Below are positions 10,954 to 20,568 of a DNA stretch of 64,000 bases, one piece after another; the first letter of the stretch is position 1, and every line of letters begins with the position of its first letter. The notes under the pieces were generated by a model. That model was not told the origin of the DNA. It worked only from the letters and a program-made list of their open reading frames with translations, and searched no databases. This DNA is from Pseudocitrobacter vendiensis (lineage in GTDB: Bacteria > Pseudomonadota > Gammaproteobacteria > Enterobacterales > Enterobacteriaceae). Made by a program: the position numbers and the translations under genes. Location: NCBI RefSeq assembly GCF_943590815.1, contig NZ_CALSBS010000001.1, forward strand, positions 124,001 to 188,000, given 5' to 3'.

Positions 10954-11832
10954 TTAGTCTTCCATTTTCGGCTGTGGCGCGTCATCAGGAAGTTTGACAT
11001 GAACCTGAATGATACGGCGGCTGTCCGCCATTGCCACTTTGAATTGGTAACCGTCGATGTCGATGGTCTCGCCGCGTGCCGGCAGATGACCAAACGCCTG
11101 CATCACCAGCCCGCCGATGGTATCGACTTCTTCATCGCTGAAGTGGGTACTGAAGGCTTCGTTGAAATCTTCGATTGAGGCCAGCGCGCGCACCGTCCAG
11201 GTGTGGCGGCTGAGCTGACGGAAGTCGATGTCATCTTCTTCGTCGTACTCATCTTCAATTTCACCAACGATCAGTTCCAGAATATCTTCGATGGTGACGA
11301 GGCCGGAAACGCCGCCAAACTCATCGATAACAATCGCCATGTGATAGCGCTGTGAGCGGAACTCCTTGAGCATCCGGTCAACCCGTTTGCTCTCAGGTAC
11401 GACAACCGCCTGGCGTAACACTTTGTCCATGCTGAAGGCTTCGGCATCGCTGCGCATAAACGGCAGCAAGTCTTTGGCCATCAAAATCCCTTCGATGTGA
11501 TCTTTGTCTTCGCTAATCACCGGGAAACGGGAGTGCGCAGATTCGATGATGACGTCGAGACATTCATCAAGGGTCTGGTTACGTTTCAGGGTAATCATCT
11601 GGGAACGCGGGATCATGATATCGCGAACGCGCTGGTCGGCGATGTCCATCACCCCTTCGAGCATATCGCGCGTATCTTCGTCGATAAGGTCGTTCTGCCC
11701 GGAATCACGGATCAGCTCCAGCAGTTCATCGCGGTTTTTCGGTTCACCGTGGAAAAGCTGGCTGAGTAAGAGGGAGAAAAATCCCTTTTTGCTGCTTACT
11801 GTGTCACTACTGTGTGAATTGTCGTCGCTCAT
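10954..11832 (-). CDS. corC: CorC/YbeX, CBS-domain magnesium/cobalt efflux accessory protein
   Basis: The 292-residue protein has a tandem CBS pair (about residues 70-200, including [10 protein letters not shown] and [12 protein letters not shown]) and a C-terminal CorC_HlyC domain (about 210-285) ending in the acidic tail QPKMED. The family is linked to Mg/Co homeostasis and, in E. coli, to ribosome-related phenotypes with ybeY. It is cytoplasmic, with no membrane segments. It sits between ybeY and lnt as in E. coli. Confidence 0.94.
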   Translation of the reverse strand: MSDDNSHSSDTVSSKKGFFSLLLSQLFHGEPKNRDELLELIRDSGQNDLIDEDTRDMLEGVMDIADQRVRDIMIPRSQMITLKRNQTLDECLDVIIESAHSRFPVISEDKDHIEGILMAKDLLPFMRSDAEAFSMDKVLRQAVVVPESKRVDRMLKEFRSQRYHMAIVIDEFGGVSGLVTIEDILELIVGEIEDEYDEEDDIDFRQLSRHTWTVRALASIEDFNEAFSTHFSDEEVDTIGGLVMQAFGHLPARGETIDIDGYQFKVAMADSRRIIQVHVKLPDDAPQPKMED

Positions 11833-11929
11833 GGCGTCGTTTGGGTTCTCATGGTTAGTTAATCAGGGCCGTCACGCGCAAACTCAGCGTTAGACGGCAA
11901 TAAAATACCGTCGGGCCGAAGCCCGGCAG

Positions 11930-12397
11930 TTACTCTTTCTCGGCAATGTACGGATCCTCATAGCCCAGAGCAAGCATTATCTCCGTTTCGATGCCTTCCA
12001 TCTCTTCGGCTTCGTCATCTTCGATATGGTCGTAGCCCAGCAGATGCAGGCTGCCGTGCACTACCATGTGCGCCCAGTGGGAATCGAGCGACACATTTTG
12101 CTCTTTGGCTTCGCGTTCAACCACCTGACGGCAGATGATGAGATCGCCCAGTAGCGGCATCTCCATTCCCGGCGGTGCTTCAAACGGGAAAGAGAGCACG
12201 TTGGTCGGCTTGTCCATTCCGCGATAGGTCAGGTTAAGCTCGTGGCTTTCAGCGGTATCCACCAGGCGAATCGTCACTTCTGATTCTTCCTGAAATTGCG
12301 GGATAACGGCATCCAGCCATGCCTGAAATTGACTTTCATCGGGCAGACCGGTGTTATCTTCACAGGCCAACTGGAGATCGAGGATCACCTGACTCAT
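11930..12397 (-). CDS. ybeY: Endoribonuclease / rRNA maturation factor YbeY
   Basis: YbeY is a metal-dependent endoribonuclease involved in 16S rRNA 3' maturation and late ribosome quality control. The defining motif [11 protein letters not shown] (H-x3-H-x5-H, about residues 114-124) is intact. The 155 residues match E. coli. The start overlaps the ybeZ stop by 4 bp (ATGA), so the two are translationally coupled. The C-terminus has one short acidic stretch, as usual. Confidence 0.96.
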   Translation of the reverse strand: MSQVILDLQLACEDNTGLPDESQFQAWLDAVIPQFQEESEVTIRLVDTAESHELNLTYRGMDKPTNVLSFPFEAPPGMEMPLLGDLIICRQVVEREAKEQNVSLDSHWAHMVVHGSLHLLGYDHIEDDEAEEMEGIETEIMLALGYEDPYIAEKE

Positions 12398-13440
12398 TTC
12401 TGCTCCTGTTCCTGAGCTTCGCGTTTTCTTTCCGCAGCCAGCTCAGCTTTACGTTTTTGTTCCGCTTCTTCCCACGCTTCATAGGCGTTAACGATGCGCG
12501 CCACCACAGGGTGACGGACCACGTCTTCGCTGTGGAAGAAGTTAAAGCTAATTTCATCGACGTTTGCCAGTACTTCAACCGCGTGGCGCAGGCCGGATTT
12601 AGTATTACGCGGCAGGTCAATCTGGGTGACGTCGCCGGTGATGACTGCTTTCGAATTAAAGCCGATACGGGTCAGGAACATCTTCATCTGTTCGATAGTG
12701 GTGTTCTGGCTCTCATCGAGAATGATAAAGGCATCGTTCAGTGTGCGACCACGCATGTAGGCCAGTGGAGCCACTTCAATCACGTTACGTTCAATCAGTT
12801 TTTCCACTTTCTCGAAGCCGAGCATCTCAAACAGCGCGTCGTAAAGCGGGCGCAGATATGGGTCAACTTTCTGGCTCAAATCACCCGGCAGGAAGCCGAG
12901 TTTTTCACCGGCTTCTACTGCTGGTCGAGTGAGCAGAATACGGCGAATGTCCTGACGCTCCAGCGCATCAACCGCCGCCGCGACCGCCAGATAGGTTTTG
13001 CCGGTACCCGCCGGGCCCACGCCGAAGGTGATGTCGTGGTCAAGAATATTGGCGATGTACTGCGCCTGGTTCGGCGTACGCGGTTTAATCACGCCGCGCT
13101 TGGTTTTGATATTGACGGCTTTACCGTACTCCGGCACGCTCTCGGCGCTCTGTTCCAGCACACGCGCTTCTTTTATCGCGAGATGAATTTGCTCCGGTTC
13201 GATATCCTGAATCTGACCGCGCATCGGGGCGGTGTCGACATACAGACTGCGCAGAATATCTGCCGCTGCGGTGACGCAAATCGCGCGTCCGGTGAGTTTG
13301 AAATGGTTGTCGCGGCGGTTGATTTCGATGCCCAATCGCCGCTCAAGCTGTTTGATGTTGTCATCAAACGGGCCGCACAGGCTCAGCAGGCGGGTGTTGT
13401 CTGCTGGTTCCAGCGTAATTTCGCGAGTGTCTATGTTCAA
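12394..13440 (-). CDS. ybeZ: PhoH-like ATPase YbeZ (PhoL)
   Basis: This PhoH-family P-loop protein works with YbeY in RNA metabolism. Walker A (GPAGTGKT, about residue 140) and the later LDESQNT Walker B-like segment are intact, with an N-terminal KH-like region. The C-terminus is a charged Lys/Glu/Gln tail. The 348-residue length is close to E. coli PhoL. It is the first gene after the 186 bp gap that follows miaB on the same strand. Confidence 0.94.
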   Translation of the reverse strand: MNIDTREITLEPADNTRLLSLCGPFDDNIKQLERRLGIEINRRDNHFKLTGRAICVTAAADILRSLYVDTAPMRGQIQDIEPEQIHLAIKEARVLEQSAESVPEYGKAVNIKTKRGVIKPRTPNQAQYIANILDHDITFGVGPAGTGKTYLAVAAAVDALERQDIRRILLTRPAVEAGEKLGFLPGDLSQKVDPYLRPLYDALFEMLGFEKVEKLIERNVIEVAPLAYMRGRTLNDAFIILDESQNTTIEQMKMFLTRIGFNSKAVITGDVTQIDLPRNTKSGLRHAVEVLANVDEISFNFFHSEDVVRHPVVARIVNAYEAWEEAEQKRKAELAAERKREAQEQEQK

Positions 13441-13454
13441 ACTGTTCCTCTTTC

Positions 13455-13488
13455 ATGTTTGCCGGAAGGCGATATGCGTATCCGGCCT
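13455..13488. repeat. REP-like palindrome upstream of ybeZ
   Basis: The inverted repeat gccggaaggcgatatgcgta ending in tccggcctac resembles a single REP unit. It lies in the miaB-ybeZ gap. Confidence 0.65.
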
Positions 13489-13590
13489 ACGATTAGGCTC
13501 ATCCCGACAATCGGGTCATCATTGATGAAATTATTCACGCCAGCGAATAAAGGCGCAAGCATTGCAATGGATATTTGGGTGGAAGGCAGA

Positions 13591-13620
13591 GAAAACAAGG
13601 CCTGCCGGAGCGGCAGGCCG
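13591..13620 (-). terminator. Terminator after miaB
   Basis: A perfect 8 bp stem (ggcctgcc/ggcaggcc, 13599-13619) is followed on the minus strand by TTGTTTTC, 7 bp beyond the miaB stop. Confidence 0.75.
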
Positions 13621-13626
13621 AAAGGT

Positions 13627-15051
13627 TTACGGCTGGTAGACACCGACGCCCAGGTCATTCTCTTTACGGGTTCGAGAGATGACGGACTCCGGCGATTCAA
13701 CCACGCGTAGCCCCATTTCATCTTCCGTGCGCACCAGTTTGCCGCGCAGTGAGTTGGTATAGACATCCACAATCTCAACATCGACAAACTTACCGACCAT
13801 ATCCGGAGTACCCTCAAAGTTCACCACACGGTTATTTTCGGTGCGTCCGGTCAGTTCCATCACGCTCTTACGCGACAGGCCTTCCACCAGAATACGTTGT
13901 GTAGTGCCGAGCATGCGGCGGCTCCACGCCATGGCCTGCTGGTTGATACGCTCCTGCAAAATATACAGACGCTGTTTTTTCTCTTCTTCCGGCACGTCGT
14001 CAACCATATCGGCGGCTGGCGTACCCGGGCGTGCAGAGAAAATAAAGCTGTAGCTAACGTCGAAATTGACTTCGCCAATCAGTTTCATGGTTTGCTCGAA
14101 GTCCTGCGTCGTTTCACCGGGGAAGCCGACAATAAAGTCAGAGCTAATCTGAATATCCGGACGCGCGGCGCGCAGTTTGCGGATAATCGATTTGTACTCC
14201 AGCACGGTGTGCGTGCGGCCCATCAGGTTCAGTACGCGGTCGGAACCACACTGGACCGGCAGATGCAGGAAACTCACCAGTTCCGGCGTATCGCGATACA
14301 CATCGATAATATCGTCGGTAAATTCGATTGGGTGGCTGGTGGTGAAACGCAGGCGGTCGATACCGTCGATAGCGGCGACCAGGCGCAGCAGTTCGGAGAA
14401 TGAACCGGTCGTGCCGTCATAGTTCTCACCACGCCAGGCGTTAACGTTCTGGCCGAGCAGGTGAATCTCACGCACGCCTTGTGCCGCCAGTTGCGCCACT
14501 TCAAACAGAATATCGTCGCACGGACGGCTCACTTCTTCACCACGGGTATACGGCACCACGCAGTAAGTACAATATTTGTTGCAGCCTTCCATGATGGAGA
14601 CGAAGGCGGTCGGGCCTTCTGCGCGCGGTTCCGGCAGACGGTCAAACTTCTCGATTTCCGGGAAGCTGACATCGATGACCGGGCGGCGGTTGCCACGCAC
14701 GGTATCAATCATCTCAGGCAGGCGGTGTAAGGTCTGCGGGCCAAAAATAATATCGACGTAATGTGCACGCTGGCGGATCAGTTTTCCTTCCTGAGAGGCC
14801 ACGCAGCCGCCCACACCAATAATCAGCTTCGGATTTTTTTCCTTTAATAATTTCCAGCGGCCTAATTGGTGGAAAACTTTTTCCTGTGCCTTCTCGCGGA
14901 TAGAGCAGGTATTCAACAGCAGCACATCCGCTTCTTCAGCCACATCAGTGAGTTGATACCCGTGAGTGGCATCCAGCAGATCGGCCATCCTGGATGAATC
15001 GTACTCATTCATCTGACAGCCCCAGGTTTTAATATGGAGTTTTTTTGTCAT
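13627..15051 (-). CDS. miaB: tRNA-2-methylthio-N6-isopentenyladenosine synthase MiaB
   Basis: This radical-SAM methylthiotransferase modifies A37 of tRNAs. From the start at 15051 ([12 protein letters not shown]) the protein has 474 residues, the E. coli length. The auxiliary cluster cysteines (about C12, C49, C83) and the radical SAM motif CNKYCTYC are present, followed by a C-terminal TRAM domain. The frame extends far upstream to 15228 but that part overlaps the ubiF start and lacks family sequence, so it is excluded. Confidence 0.96.
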   Translation of the reverse strand: MTKKLHIKTWGCQMNEYDSSRMADLLDATHGYQLTDVAEEADVLLLNTCSIREKAQEKVFHQLGRWKLLKEKNPKLIIGVGGCVASQEGKLIRQRAHYVDIIFGPQTLHRLPEMIDTVRGNRRPVIDVSFPEIEKFDRLPEPRAEGPTAFVSIMEGCNKYCTYCVVPYTRGEEVSRPCDDILFEVAQLAAQGVREIHLLGQNVNAWRGENYDGTTGSFSELLRLVAAIDGIDRLRFTTSHPIEFTDDIIDVYRDTPELVSFLHLPVQCGSDRVLNLMGRTHTVLEYKSIIRKLRAARPDIQISSDFIVGFPGETTQDFEQTMKLIGEVNFDVSYSFIFSARPGTPAADMVDDVPEEEKKQRLYILQERINQQAMAWSRRMLGTTQRILVEGLSRKSVMELTGRTENNRVVNFEGTPDMVGKFVDVEIVDVYTNSLRGKLVRTEDEMGLRVVESPESVISRTRKENDLGVGVYQP

Positions 15052-15213
15052 CGACTTGCTCTTGCTCAAATGTTTAACCCCCGAAAATGGCGGGGAAATA
15101 GCCAGGAATGCAGGGCGCGTATTGTAATGCTTTGACGCGGTTGTGACCAGTATGACCTCAAGCGGCGCAAAATCCGGTAAACTTAACGCATTAACGGTTA
15201 AGGATAATTGACT

Positions 15214-16389
15214 ATGACAATTCAGCAAACAGACATCGTTGTGGTAGGCGGTGGGATGGTCGGCGGCGCACTGGCGTTAGGGCTGGTGCGTGAAGGGTTC
15301 TCCGTCACCGTGCTGGAGAAATCCGCGCCTGTTGCGTTTGATCCGGCATCGCCGCCCGATGTGCGTATTTCGGCTATCAGCGCCGCGTCGGTATCGCTTC
15401 TGCGCGGGCTCGACGTCTGGGATGCGATTCAGGCGATGCGCGTGCATGCCTGGCGTCGTCTGGAGACCTGGGAGTGGCAAAACGCGCACGTGGTATTTGA
15501 TGCCGCTGAGCTGAAGTTGCCGCAGTTGGGTTATATGGTAGAGAACAACGTCTTACAGCTGGCGCTGTGGCAGGTGCTTGAGGCACATCCGCAGGTCACG
15601 CTGAAAACGGGTCAAACCCTCAGCGCAATGACGATGGTCGCCGGGCGACGTGTAGTGACGCTGGCAGAAGGCGAAACGTTGTCCGCACGTCTGGTGATTG
15701 GTGCGGACGGCGCATTTTCCCAGGTACGTCAGATGGCTGGCATTGGCACACATGGCTGGCAATATCCGCAATCCTGCATGCTGATCACCGTACAGTGCGA
15801 GAACGATCCGGGCGACAGCACCTGGCAGCAGTTTTCACCTACCGGGCCGCGCGCGTTTTTACCGCTCTTTGAACACTGGGCATCGCTGGTGTGGTATGAC
15901 ACGCCAGCACGGATTCGCCAGTTGCAGACGCTCACCATGACGCAGCTGCAACAGGAAATTCATACTCATTTTCCGCAGCGTTTAGGACATGTCACGCCGG
16001 TTGCCGCGGGTTCGTTCCCACTGACACGTCGCCATGCGTTGCAATATATCCAGCCGGGGCTGGCGCTGGTGGGCGATGCGGCGCATACCATTCATCCGCT
16101 GGCGGGGCAGGGAGTGAATCTGGGCTATCGTGATATGGATGCGCTGATTGACGTGCTGGCGAATGCGCGCGGTTATGCCGAAGATTGGGCCAGTGAAACG
16201 GTGCTGAAGCGCTATCAGGCGCGCCGTCGTGCGGATAATCTGCTGATGCAGTCCGGGATGGATCTCTTCTATGCCGGCTTTAGCAACGATCTCAGCCCGC
16301 TGAAAGTGGTGCGGAATCTCGGGCTGATGGCCGCCCAGCGCGCAGGCGTGTTAAAACGTCAGGCGCTGAAGTATGCGTTAGGCGTGTAG
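15214..16389 (+). CDS. ubiF: 3-demethoxyubiquinol 3-hydroxylase UbiF
   Basis: This FAD mono-oxygenase performs a late hydroxylation in aerobic ubiquinone biosynthesis. The N-terminal dinucleotide-binding motif GGGMVGG, the DG motif GADGA and the second FAD motif [14 protein letters not shown] (about residue 285) are intact. A TTG six bases upstream at 15208 is in frame, but the ATG at 15214 is better spaced from AAGGA and gives 391 residues, as in E. coli. It is divergent from miaB. Confidence 0.95.
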   Translation: MTIQQTDIVVVGGGMVGGALALGLVREGFSVTVLEKSAPVAFDPASPPDVRISAISAASVSLLRGLDVWDAIQAMRVHAWRRLETWEWQNAHVVFDAAELKLPQLGYMVENNVLQLALWQVLEAHPQVTLKTGQTLSAMTMVAGRRVVTLAEGETLSARLVIGADGAFSQVRQMAGIGTHGWQYPQSCMLITVQCENDPGDSTWQQFSPTGPRAFLPLFEHWASLVWYDTPARIRQLQTLTMTQLQQEIHTHFPQRLGHVTPVAAGSFPLTRRHALQYIQPGLALVGDAAHTIHPLAGQGVNLGYRDMDALIDVLANARGYAEDWASETVLKRYQARRRADNLLMQSGMDLFYAGFSNDLSPLKVVRNLGLMAAQRAGVLKRQALKYALGV

Positions 16390-16397
16390 CGCACGGG

Positions 16398-17021
16398 CTA
16401 TACAAGGCGCGAAAAAAGCGTGACGCGTTTCTTCCCCTTTTTCACAAAACCCTGATACCAGAGACTTCCACTCTCGGTCATCAGGGTTTCGCACTGCCAG
16501 TTACCGGCCGCAATGAGATAAAGCGTCCAGAGATTACGACTCATTTTATACACGATAAACATCAGTACTATAGCGGCGAGTGACTCTTTCATAGAGGGCT
16601 CAGGGGAAGGGGCATATTCAAGTACCAGAATGGCAATAGTGATGCATTGAATTATAAGTTTGCCTGTGATGCCCGACATAAAAAATGCTTTGAGTCTTTG
16701 AGGGGACCAGAAACAGGGATTTTTTAATACCTGAAGCCGCTCCTGGGCTGGAAAACCATGAATGTATTGTGTCCAGTGTAAATCGGCGGTGATCATTAGC
16801 GCCGTGCCGGCTTCGCTGAGCCGATGTAATCGCATGGATATGATGACGGGAAAAATGATACCGATAAAAAAAACGTAAAATACGGGCGCAGAGATACCGT
16901 AGTTTGCAAGAATGATGCAAATTAGCGCCACAAGACAAATGACAACTTTTTGCAGAAAGGGAGAGTAAAGATCAGCGTCCATTGCTAAATCCATTAGCTG
17001 TGAAAGCGGGCAATGTATCAC
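16398..17021 (-). CDS. Unknown multi-pass membrane protein next to the tRNA operon
   Basis: I do not recognise this family. Up to 207 residues are encoded. The start is uncertain: GTG at 17021, or ATG at 16994 or 16982, none with a clear ribosome binding site. Hydrophobic stretches suggest four membrane segments, two near residues 25-60 and two near 115-170, with a positively charged C-terminus (KKGKKR). The DNA looks more AT-rich than its neighbours. It lies between ubiF and the 3' end of the last tRNA gene, where E. coli K-12 has no gene, so it is probably an accessory insertion. Confidence 0.65.
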   Translation of the reverse strand: MIHCPLSQLMDLAMDADLYSPFLQKVVICLVALICIILANYGISAPVFYVFFIGIIFPVIISMRLHRLSEAGTALMITADLHWTQYIHGFPAQERLQVLKNPCFWSPQRLKAFFMSGITGKLIIQCITIAILVLEYAPSPEPSMKESLAAIVLMFIVYKMSRNLWTLYLIAAGNWQCETLMTESGSLWYQGFVKKGKKRVTLFSRLV

Positions 17022-17065
17022 CAGGCGCTGACGGCTTCTACGGGGCGGGATTTTTTTCGGATTTC

Positions 17066-17104
17066 ATAAAACAAAAAAGCCCGCCGAAGCGAGCTTTTTT
17101 GTTT
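17066..17104 (-). terminator. Terminator of the tRNA operon
   Basis: The minus strand reads AGCTCGC-TTCG-GCGGGCT followed by TTTTTTGTTTT, a classical tetraloop hairpin with U-tract, ending a few bases after the last tRNA-Gln. Confidence 0.9.
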
Positions 17105-17108
17105 TATG

Positions 17109-17183
17109 TGGCTGGGGTACGAGGATTCGAACCTCGGAATGCCGGAATCAGAATCCGGTGCCTTACCGCTTGGCGATACCCCA
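17109..17183 (-). tRNA. glnX: tRNA-Gln (anticodon CTG), operon-distal copy
   Basis: A 75 nt tRNA with encoded CCA; the anticodon loop TTCTGAT sits on stem CCGGA/TCCGG, as I recall for E. coli glnV and glnX. Last tRNA before the operon terminator. Confidence 0.95.
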
Positions 17184-17219
17184 ACAGGGCGCGTTCACAA
17201 TCTGAACGTCTTTTAAATA

Positions 17220-17294
17220 TGGCTGGGGTACGAGGATTCGAACCTCGGAATGCTGGTATCAGAAACCAGAGCCTTACCGCTTGGCGATACCCCA
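17220..17294 (-). tRNA. glnV: tRNA-Gln (anticodon CTG), variant anticodon stem
   Basis: A 75 nt tRNA with encoded CCA. The loop is TTCTGAT but the anticodon stem is CTGGT/ACCAG, with paired (compensated) differences from the neighbouring copy and T instead of A at position 26. The remaining arms are identical, so it should fold and function. Confidence 0.93.
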
Positions 17295-17338
17295 ACAATT
17301 CTTGCTAATTTACCGAAGTGATCGATAAATTTCTAATT

Positions 17339-17415
17339 TGGTGGCTACGACGGGATTCGAACCTGTGACCCCATCATTATGAGTGATGTGCTCTAACCAA
17401 CTGAGCTACGTAGCC
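17339..17415 (-). tRNA. metU: tRNA-Met (elongator, anticodon CAT)
   Basis: A 77 nt tRNA with encoded CCA, starting GGCTACG, anticodon loop CTCATAA. It is identical to the copy at 17739-17815. Confidence 0.94.
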
Positions 17416-17434
17416 AATTTACTGCTTTCTTCGA

Positions 17435-17509
17435 TGGCTGGGGTACCTGGATTCGAACCAGGGAATGCCGGTATCAAAAACCGGTGCCTTACCGCTTGGC
17501 GATACCCCA
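17435..17509 (-). tRNA. glnW: tRNA-Gln (anticodon TTG)
   Basis: A 75 nt tRNA, anticodon loop TTTTGAT on stem CCGGT/ACCGG, encoded CCA. Identical to the copy at 17547-17621. Confidence 0.94.
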
Positions 17510-17546
17510 ATACCGTCGCGGTTAACCGCAAATATCGAAGAAAAAA

Positions 17547-17621
17547 TGGCTGGGGTACCTGGATTCGAACCAGGGAATGCCGGTATCAAAAACCGGTGCC
17601 TTACCGCTTGGCGATACCCCA
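17547..17621 (-). tRNA. glnU: tRNA-Gln (anticodon TTG)
   Basis: A 75 nt tRNA identical to the neighbouring TTG copy. Position in the operon matches glnU of E. coli. Confidence 0.94.
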
Positions 17622-17644
17622 TCCGTGCAACGCTTACTGGTGAA

Positions 17645-17729
17645 TGGTGCGGGAGGCGAGACTTGAACTCGCACACCTTGCGGCGCCAGAACCTAAATCT
17701 GGTGCGTCTACCAATTTCGCCACTCCCGC
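17645..17729 (-). tRNA. leuW: tRNA-Leu (anticodon TAG)
   Basis: An 85 nt class II tRNA with long variable arm, starting GCGGGAG, anticodon loop containing TTTAGGT, encoded CCA. Confidence 0.95.
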
Positions 17730-17738
17730 AAAAAAAGA

Positions 17739-17815
17739 TGGTGGCTACGACGGGATTCGAACCTGTGACCCCATCATTATGAGTGATGTGCTCTAACCAA
17801 CTGAGCTACGTAGCC
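17739..17815 (-). tRNA. metT: tRNA-Met (elongator, anticodon CAT), first in operon
   Basis: A 77 nt tRNA identical to the other Met copy. It lies 40 bp downstream of the predicted -10 element of the operon. Confidence 0.94.
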
Positions 17816-17854
17816 ATCTTTTTTTCGCGTTACCTTATCGGCGTTGCGGGGCGC

Positions 17855-17883
17855 ATTATGCGTATTGAGCCTTGTAGCGTCAA
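17855..17883 (-). promoter_or_regulatory. Promoter of the seven-tRNA operon
   Basis: The minus strand reads TTGACG, 17 bp, CATAAT, followed by a GC-rich discriminator (GCGCCCCGC) typical of stringently controlled tRNA and rRNA promoters. It points into metT. Confidence 0.85.
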
Positions 17884-18163
17884 CCTCTTTTTCACGGAAA
17901 ATTGCCGGAATGTGACTGTTTGGTTAGGTTGCGAACAGCGTGATGGAATATTCGGCAAAAATTGGTTGCTTCGTGTTTTTATCCACGGCATGAAGCTGTT
18001 ATTTCAGTGTAAAGGATGAAATTCGGATTCCATCAATAGTGTTGATAAATTGCTCTGTGAAATACTAACGCCGCCAAATTTGTCAGGGCAGGAAGCCTTG
18101 CGCCTGTACATTTGTCACGACCATGAGGGGAACTCCCCATCGCTACATTATTGAGGGAATAGT
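17884..18163. other. Spacer between tRNA promoter and the next gene
   Basis: No convincing gene is seen. It should hold upstream activating sequence for the tRNA promoter and the promoter of the plus-strand gene at 18164. Confidence 0.5.
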
Positions 18164-18604
18164 ATGTTGCGTTTGATAACCGCTTTTTTAGGTGTTTTTT
18201 TCCTGATGCAGTCCGCGTTTGCCGATCAGGCTCGGCCGGAAACCAGCAAATATGTGCAGGCTTATCGCGGGCAAGAAGGTGCCGTTGTCTGGCTGATGCG
18301 CATTGGGCCACGCGAAGCGAATGAAGCGTTAGTGCAGGTTTCGCATGTCGATAACGACATTGACGGGCGTATTTTCCGCTGCAAAGTTCAAATTACGCGA
18401 GACGGTGAGAAAAGCTATACCGCTGAAATAAAAGGGAAACCGTTTGAACTGGTGCGCATTAAAGAAGGCAGCGGTAACCTCTATATTCCCGATGAGCAAT
18501 CCAACGGGTGGATCAACTATAGCGAGGAACTTTCTAACGGATCGGGTGCTAACGCGGAACATTTCCTGACAGCGTACCTGGAACAGGATACGAAAAAACA
18601 GTAA
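18164..18604 (+). CDS. Unknown small secreted (periplasmic) protein
   Basis: I do not recognise this 146-residue protein. It opens with a clear Sec signal peptide (MLRLITAFLGVFFLMQSAFA, cleavage expected after residue 20) and has no lipobox and no further membrane segment. The mature part is hydrophilic and mixed in charge, with a single Cys (in RIFRCKVQI), so no intramolecular disulfide. The start has GAGGGAATAGT upstream. It ends at a bidirectional terminator shared with asnB. E. coli K-12 has no gene at this place, so it is accessory or lineage-specific. Confidence 0.75.
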   Translation: MLRLITAFLGVFFLMQSAFADQARPETSKYVQAYRGQEGAVVWLMRIGPREANEALVQVSHVDNDIDGRIFRCKVQITRDGEKSYTAEIKGKPFELVRIKEGSGNLYIPDEQSNGWINYSEELSNGSGANAEHFLTAYLEQDTKKQ

Positions 18605-18605
18605 T

Positions 18606-18636
18606 AAAAAACCCCGGCTTGTGGGCCGGGGCATTT
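18606..18636. terminator. Bidirectional terminator
   Basis: The stem ccccggc/gccgggg is flanked by an A-run on the plus side, giving a T-run for minus-strand asnB transcripts. It lies between the two convergent stops. Confidence 0.85.
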
Positions 18637-18648
18637 CACAAAACGCTG

Positions 18649-20313
18649 TTATTTGTAGGCTGACTGGTGAACGCCCACCGCGCGACCAGACGGATCGTCC
18701 ATGGTTTTGAACGCTTCATCCCACTCAATCGCTTTCGCAGAAGAGCACGCGACTGACGGGCCGCCCGGCACGCATTCCGCTGCGCTTGGCACCGGGAACA
18801 ACTCTTCGAAGATTTCGCGGTACAGGTAACCCTCTTTAGAGCCCGGCGTGTTGTAGGGGAAGCGGAAGTGTGCGGTTTCCAGCTGCTGGTCGGTAACCTG
18901 TTTCGCCGCCACTTCTTTCAGTGTGTCAATCCAGCTGTAGCCTACGCCATCAGAGAACTGCTCTTTCTGGCGCCATGCCACGCTTGCCGGCAGGTAGGAT
19001 TCAAAACATTCACGCAGAACGTGTTTTTCCATTTTGCCGTTGCCGCACATTTTATCCTGCGGGTTAATACGCATCGCCACGTCGAGGAATTTTTTATCCA
19101 GGAACGGTACGCGTGCTTCCACGCCCCAGGCCGACATTGCTTTGTTGGCGCGTGCACAGTCGTACATGTGCAGTGCCTGCAATTTACGTACGGTCTCTTC
19201 GTGCAGCTCTTTCGCGTTTGGCGCTTTGTGGAAGTAAAGATAACCGCCAAACACTTCGTCAGAACCTTCGCCAGAGAGCACCATTTTGATACCCATCGCT
19301 TTGATTTTGCGCGACATTAAATACATCGGCGTCGAGGCGCGAATGGTCGTTACATCATACGTTTCGATGTGATAGATAACATCACGAATGGCATCCAGAC
19401 CTTCCTGCACGGTGAAGTGAATTTCATGGTGCACGGTGCCGAGGTGGTTTGCCACTTCCTGCGCGGCTTTCAGGTCAGGAGATCCTTCCAGGCCAACCGC
19501 AAAGGAGTGCAGTTGCGGCCACCAGGCTTCGGAGCGTTCCCCATCTTCCACGCGACGTGCGGCGAATTTTTTAGTGATGGCGGAAATCACGGAGGAATCC
19601 AGACCACCGGAGAGCAGGACGCCGTAAGGCACGTCAGACATCAGGTGGCTTTTTACGGACTCTTCCAGCGCCTGGCGCAGTTCGTTTTTATCAGTAACGT
19701 TGTCTTTCACTGCGTCATAGTCAAACCAGTCACGCTGATAATACTGACGAATTTCGCCATCTTTGCTCCACAGGTAACTGCCAGCCGGGAACTCTTTGAT
19801 GGTACGGCAAACCGGGGTCAGCGCTTTCATTTCAGAGGCAACATAGAAGTTACCGAATTCGTCGTAACCCATATACAGCGGGATAATGCCGATGTGGTCG
19901 CGGCCAATCAGGTAGGCGTCTTTTTCGCTATCGTAGAGCGCGAAGGCAAACATCCCCTGCAAATCGTCAAGGAATTCCGGGCCTTTTTCCTGATACAGCG
20001 CGAGGATCACTTCGCAGTCAGAACCGGTCTGAAACTGGTAGCGGTCAGCGTATTCCGCGCGCAGTGCCTGATGGTTATAGATTTCACCGTTCACGGCCAG
20101 CGCATGCGTTTTCTTTTCGTTATACAGCGGCTGCGCACCGGCGTTGACGTCAACAATCGACAGACGTTCGTGCGCCAGAATGGCTTTGTCGCACGCATAA
20201 ATACCGGACCAGTCCGGGCCGCGATGGCGCATCAGGCGGGAGAGCTCAAGCGCTTTTTTACGCAGCTCGCCCGCGTCAGTTTTAATATCCAGTACACCAA
20301 AAATCGAACACAT
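18649..20313 (-). CDS. asnB: Asparagine synthetase B (glutamine-hydrolysing)
   Basis: AsnB makes asparagine from aspartate, ATP and glutamine. The nucleophile Cys2 (MCSIFGV) heads an N-terminal class II glutaminase domain (about 1-190), followed by the synthetase domain with the PP-loop SGGLDSS (about residue 233). The 554 residues equal E. coli AsnB. The 255 bp upstream of it hold its promoter. The start is fixed by the need for Cys at position 2. Confidence 0.97.
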   Translation of the reverse strand: MCSIFGVLDIKTDAGELRKKALELSRLMRHRGPDWSGIYACDKAILAHERLSIVDVNAGAQPLYNEKKTHALAVNGEIYNHQALRAEYADRYQFQTGSDCEVILALYQEKGPEFLDDLQGMFAFALYDSEKDAYLIGRDHIGIIPLYMGYDEFGNFYVASEMKALTPVCRTIKEFPAGSYLWSKDGEIRQYYQRDWFDYDAVKDNVTDKNELRQALEESVKSHLMSDVPYGVLLSGGLDSSVISAITKKFAARRVEDGERSEAWWPQLHSFAVGLEGSPDLKAAQEVANHLGTVHHEIHFTVQEGLDAIRDVIYHIETYDVTTIRASTPMYLMSRKIKAMGIKMVLSGEGSDEVFGGYLYFHKAPNAKELHEETVRKLQALHMYDCARANKAMSAWGVEARVPFLDKKFLDVAMRINPQDKMCGNGKMEKHVLRECFESYLPASVAWRQKEQFSDGVGYSWIDTLKEVAAKQVTDQQLETAHFRFPYNTPGSKEGYLYREIFEELFPVPSAAECVPGGPSVACSSAKAIEWDEAFKTMDDPSGRAVGVHQSAYK

Positions 20314-20529
20314 AGACTTCTCCGTTAACCCTGTAATGTCGTGAAATTGTTGTGGCTATGGGATAAAAAATGCCGTAAAGCGCGAAAGGGCGCAAGCGTT
20401 TTAGGGGCTGAAAAAGAAATAGTGCAACAGGAGTTGTTGGATGCTGAAAAACGGACAGGTATTAACCTACAAAATTGATGATTCGATAATAAAATAGCGG
20501 TTTTATTAAATGAATCTATGTTTGCGGGT

Positions 20530-20561
20530 GTTGCCGGATAAGCGAAGTGTAACCCGGCAAC
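20530..20561. repeat. REP-like hairpin downstream of nagD
   Basis: The inverted repeat gttgccgg...cccggcaac lies 8 bp beyond the nagD stop and can serve as the 3' end structure of the nagBACD message. The rest of 20314-20529 is AT-rich asnB upstream DNA without a gene. Confidence 0.65.
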
Positions 20562-20568
20562 ATAAATC

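Noticed and set aside
12319-13710. A 463-codon open frame antisense to ybeY, ybeZ and the end of miaB
   Set aside because: It spans several well-supported genes on the other strand and has no family sequence.
16390-17108. Possible integrated element at the tRNA 3' end with attachment repeats
   Set aside because: No integrase and no second copy of the tRNA 3' end were found within this stretch.
17109-17815. Direct repeats of about 75 bp that could suggest a CRISPR-like array
   Set aside because: They are tRNA genes, with cloverleaf folds and encoded CCA ends.
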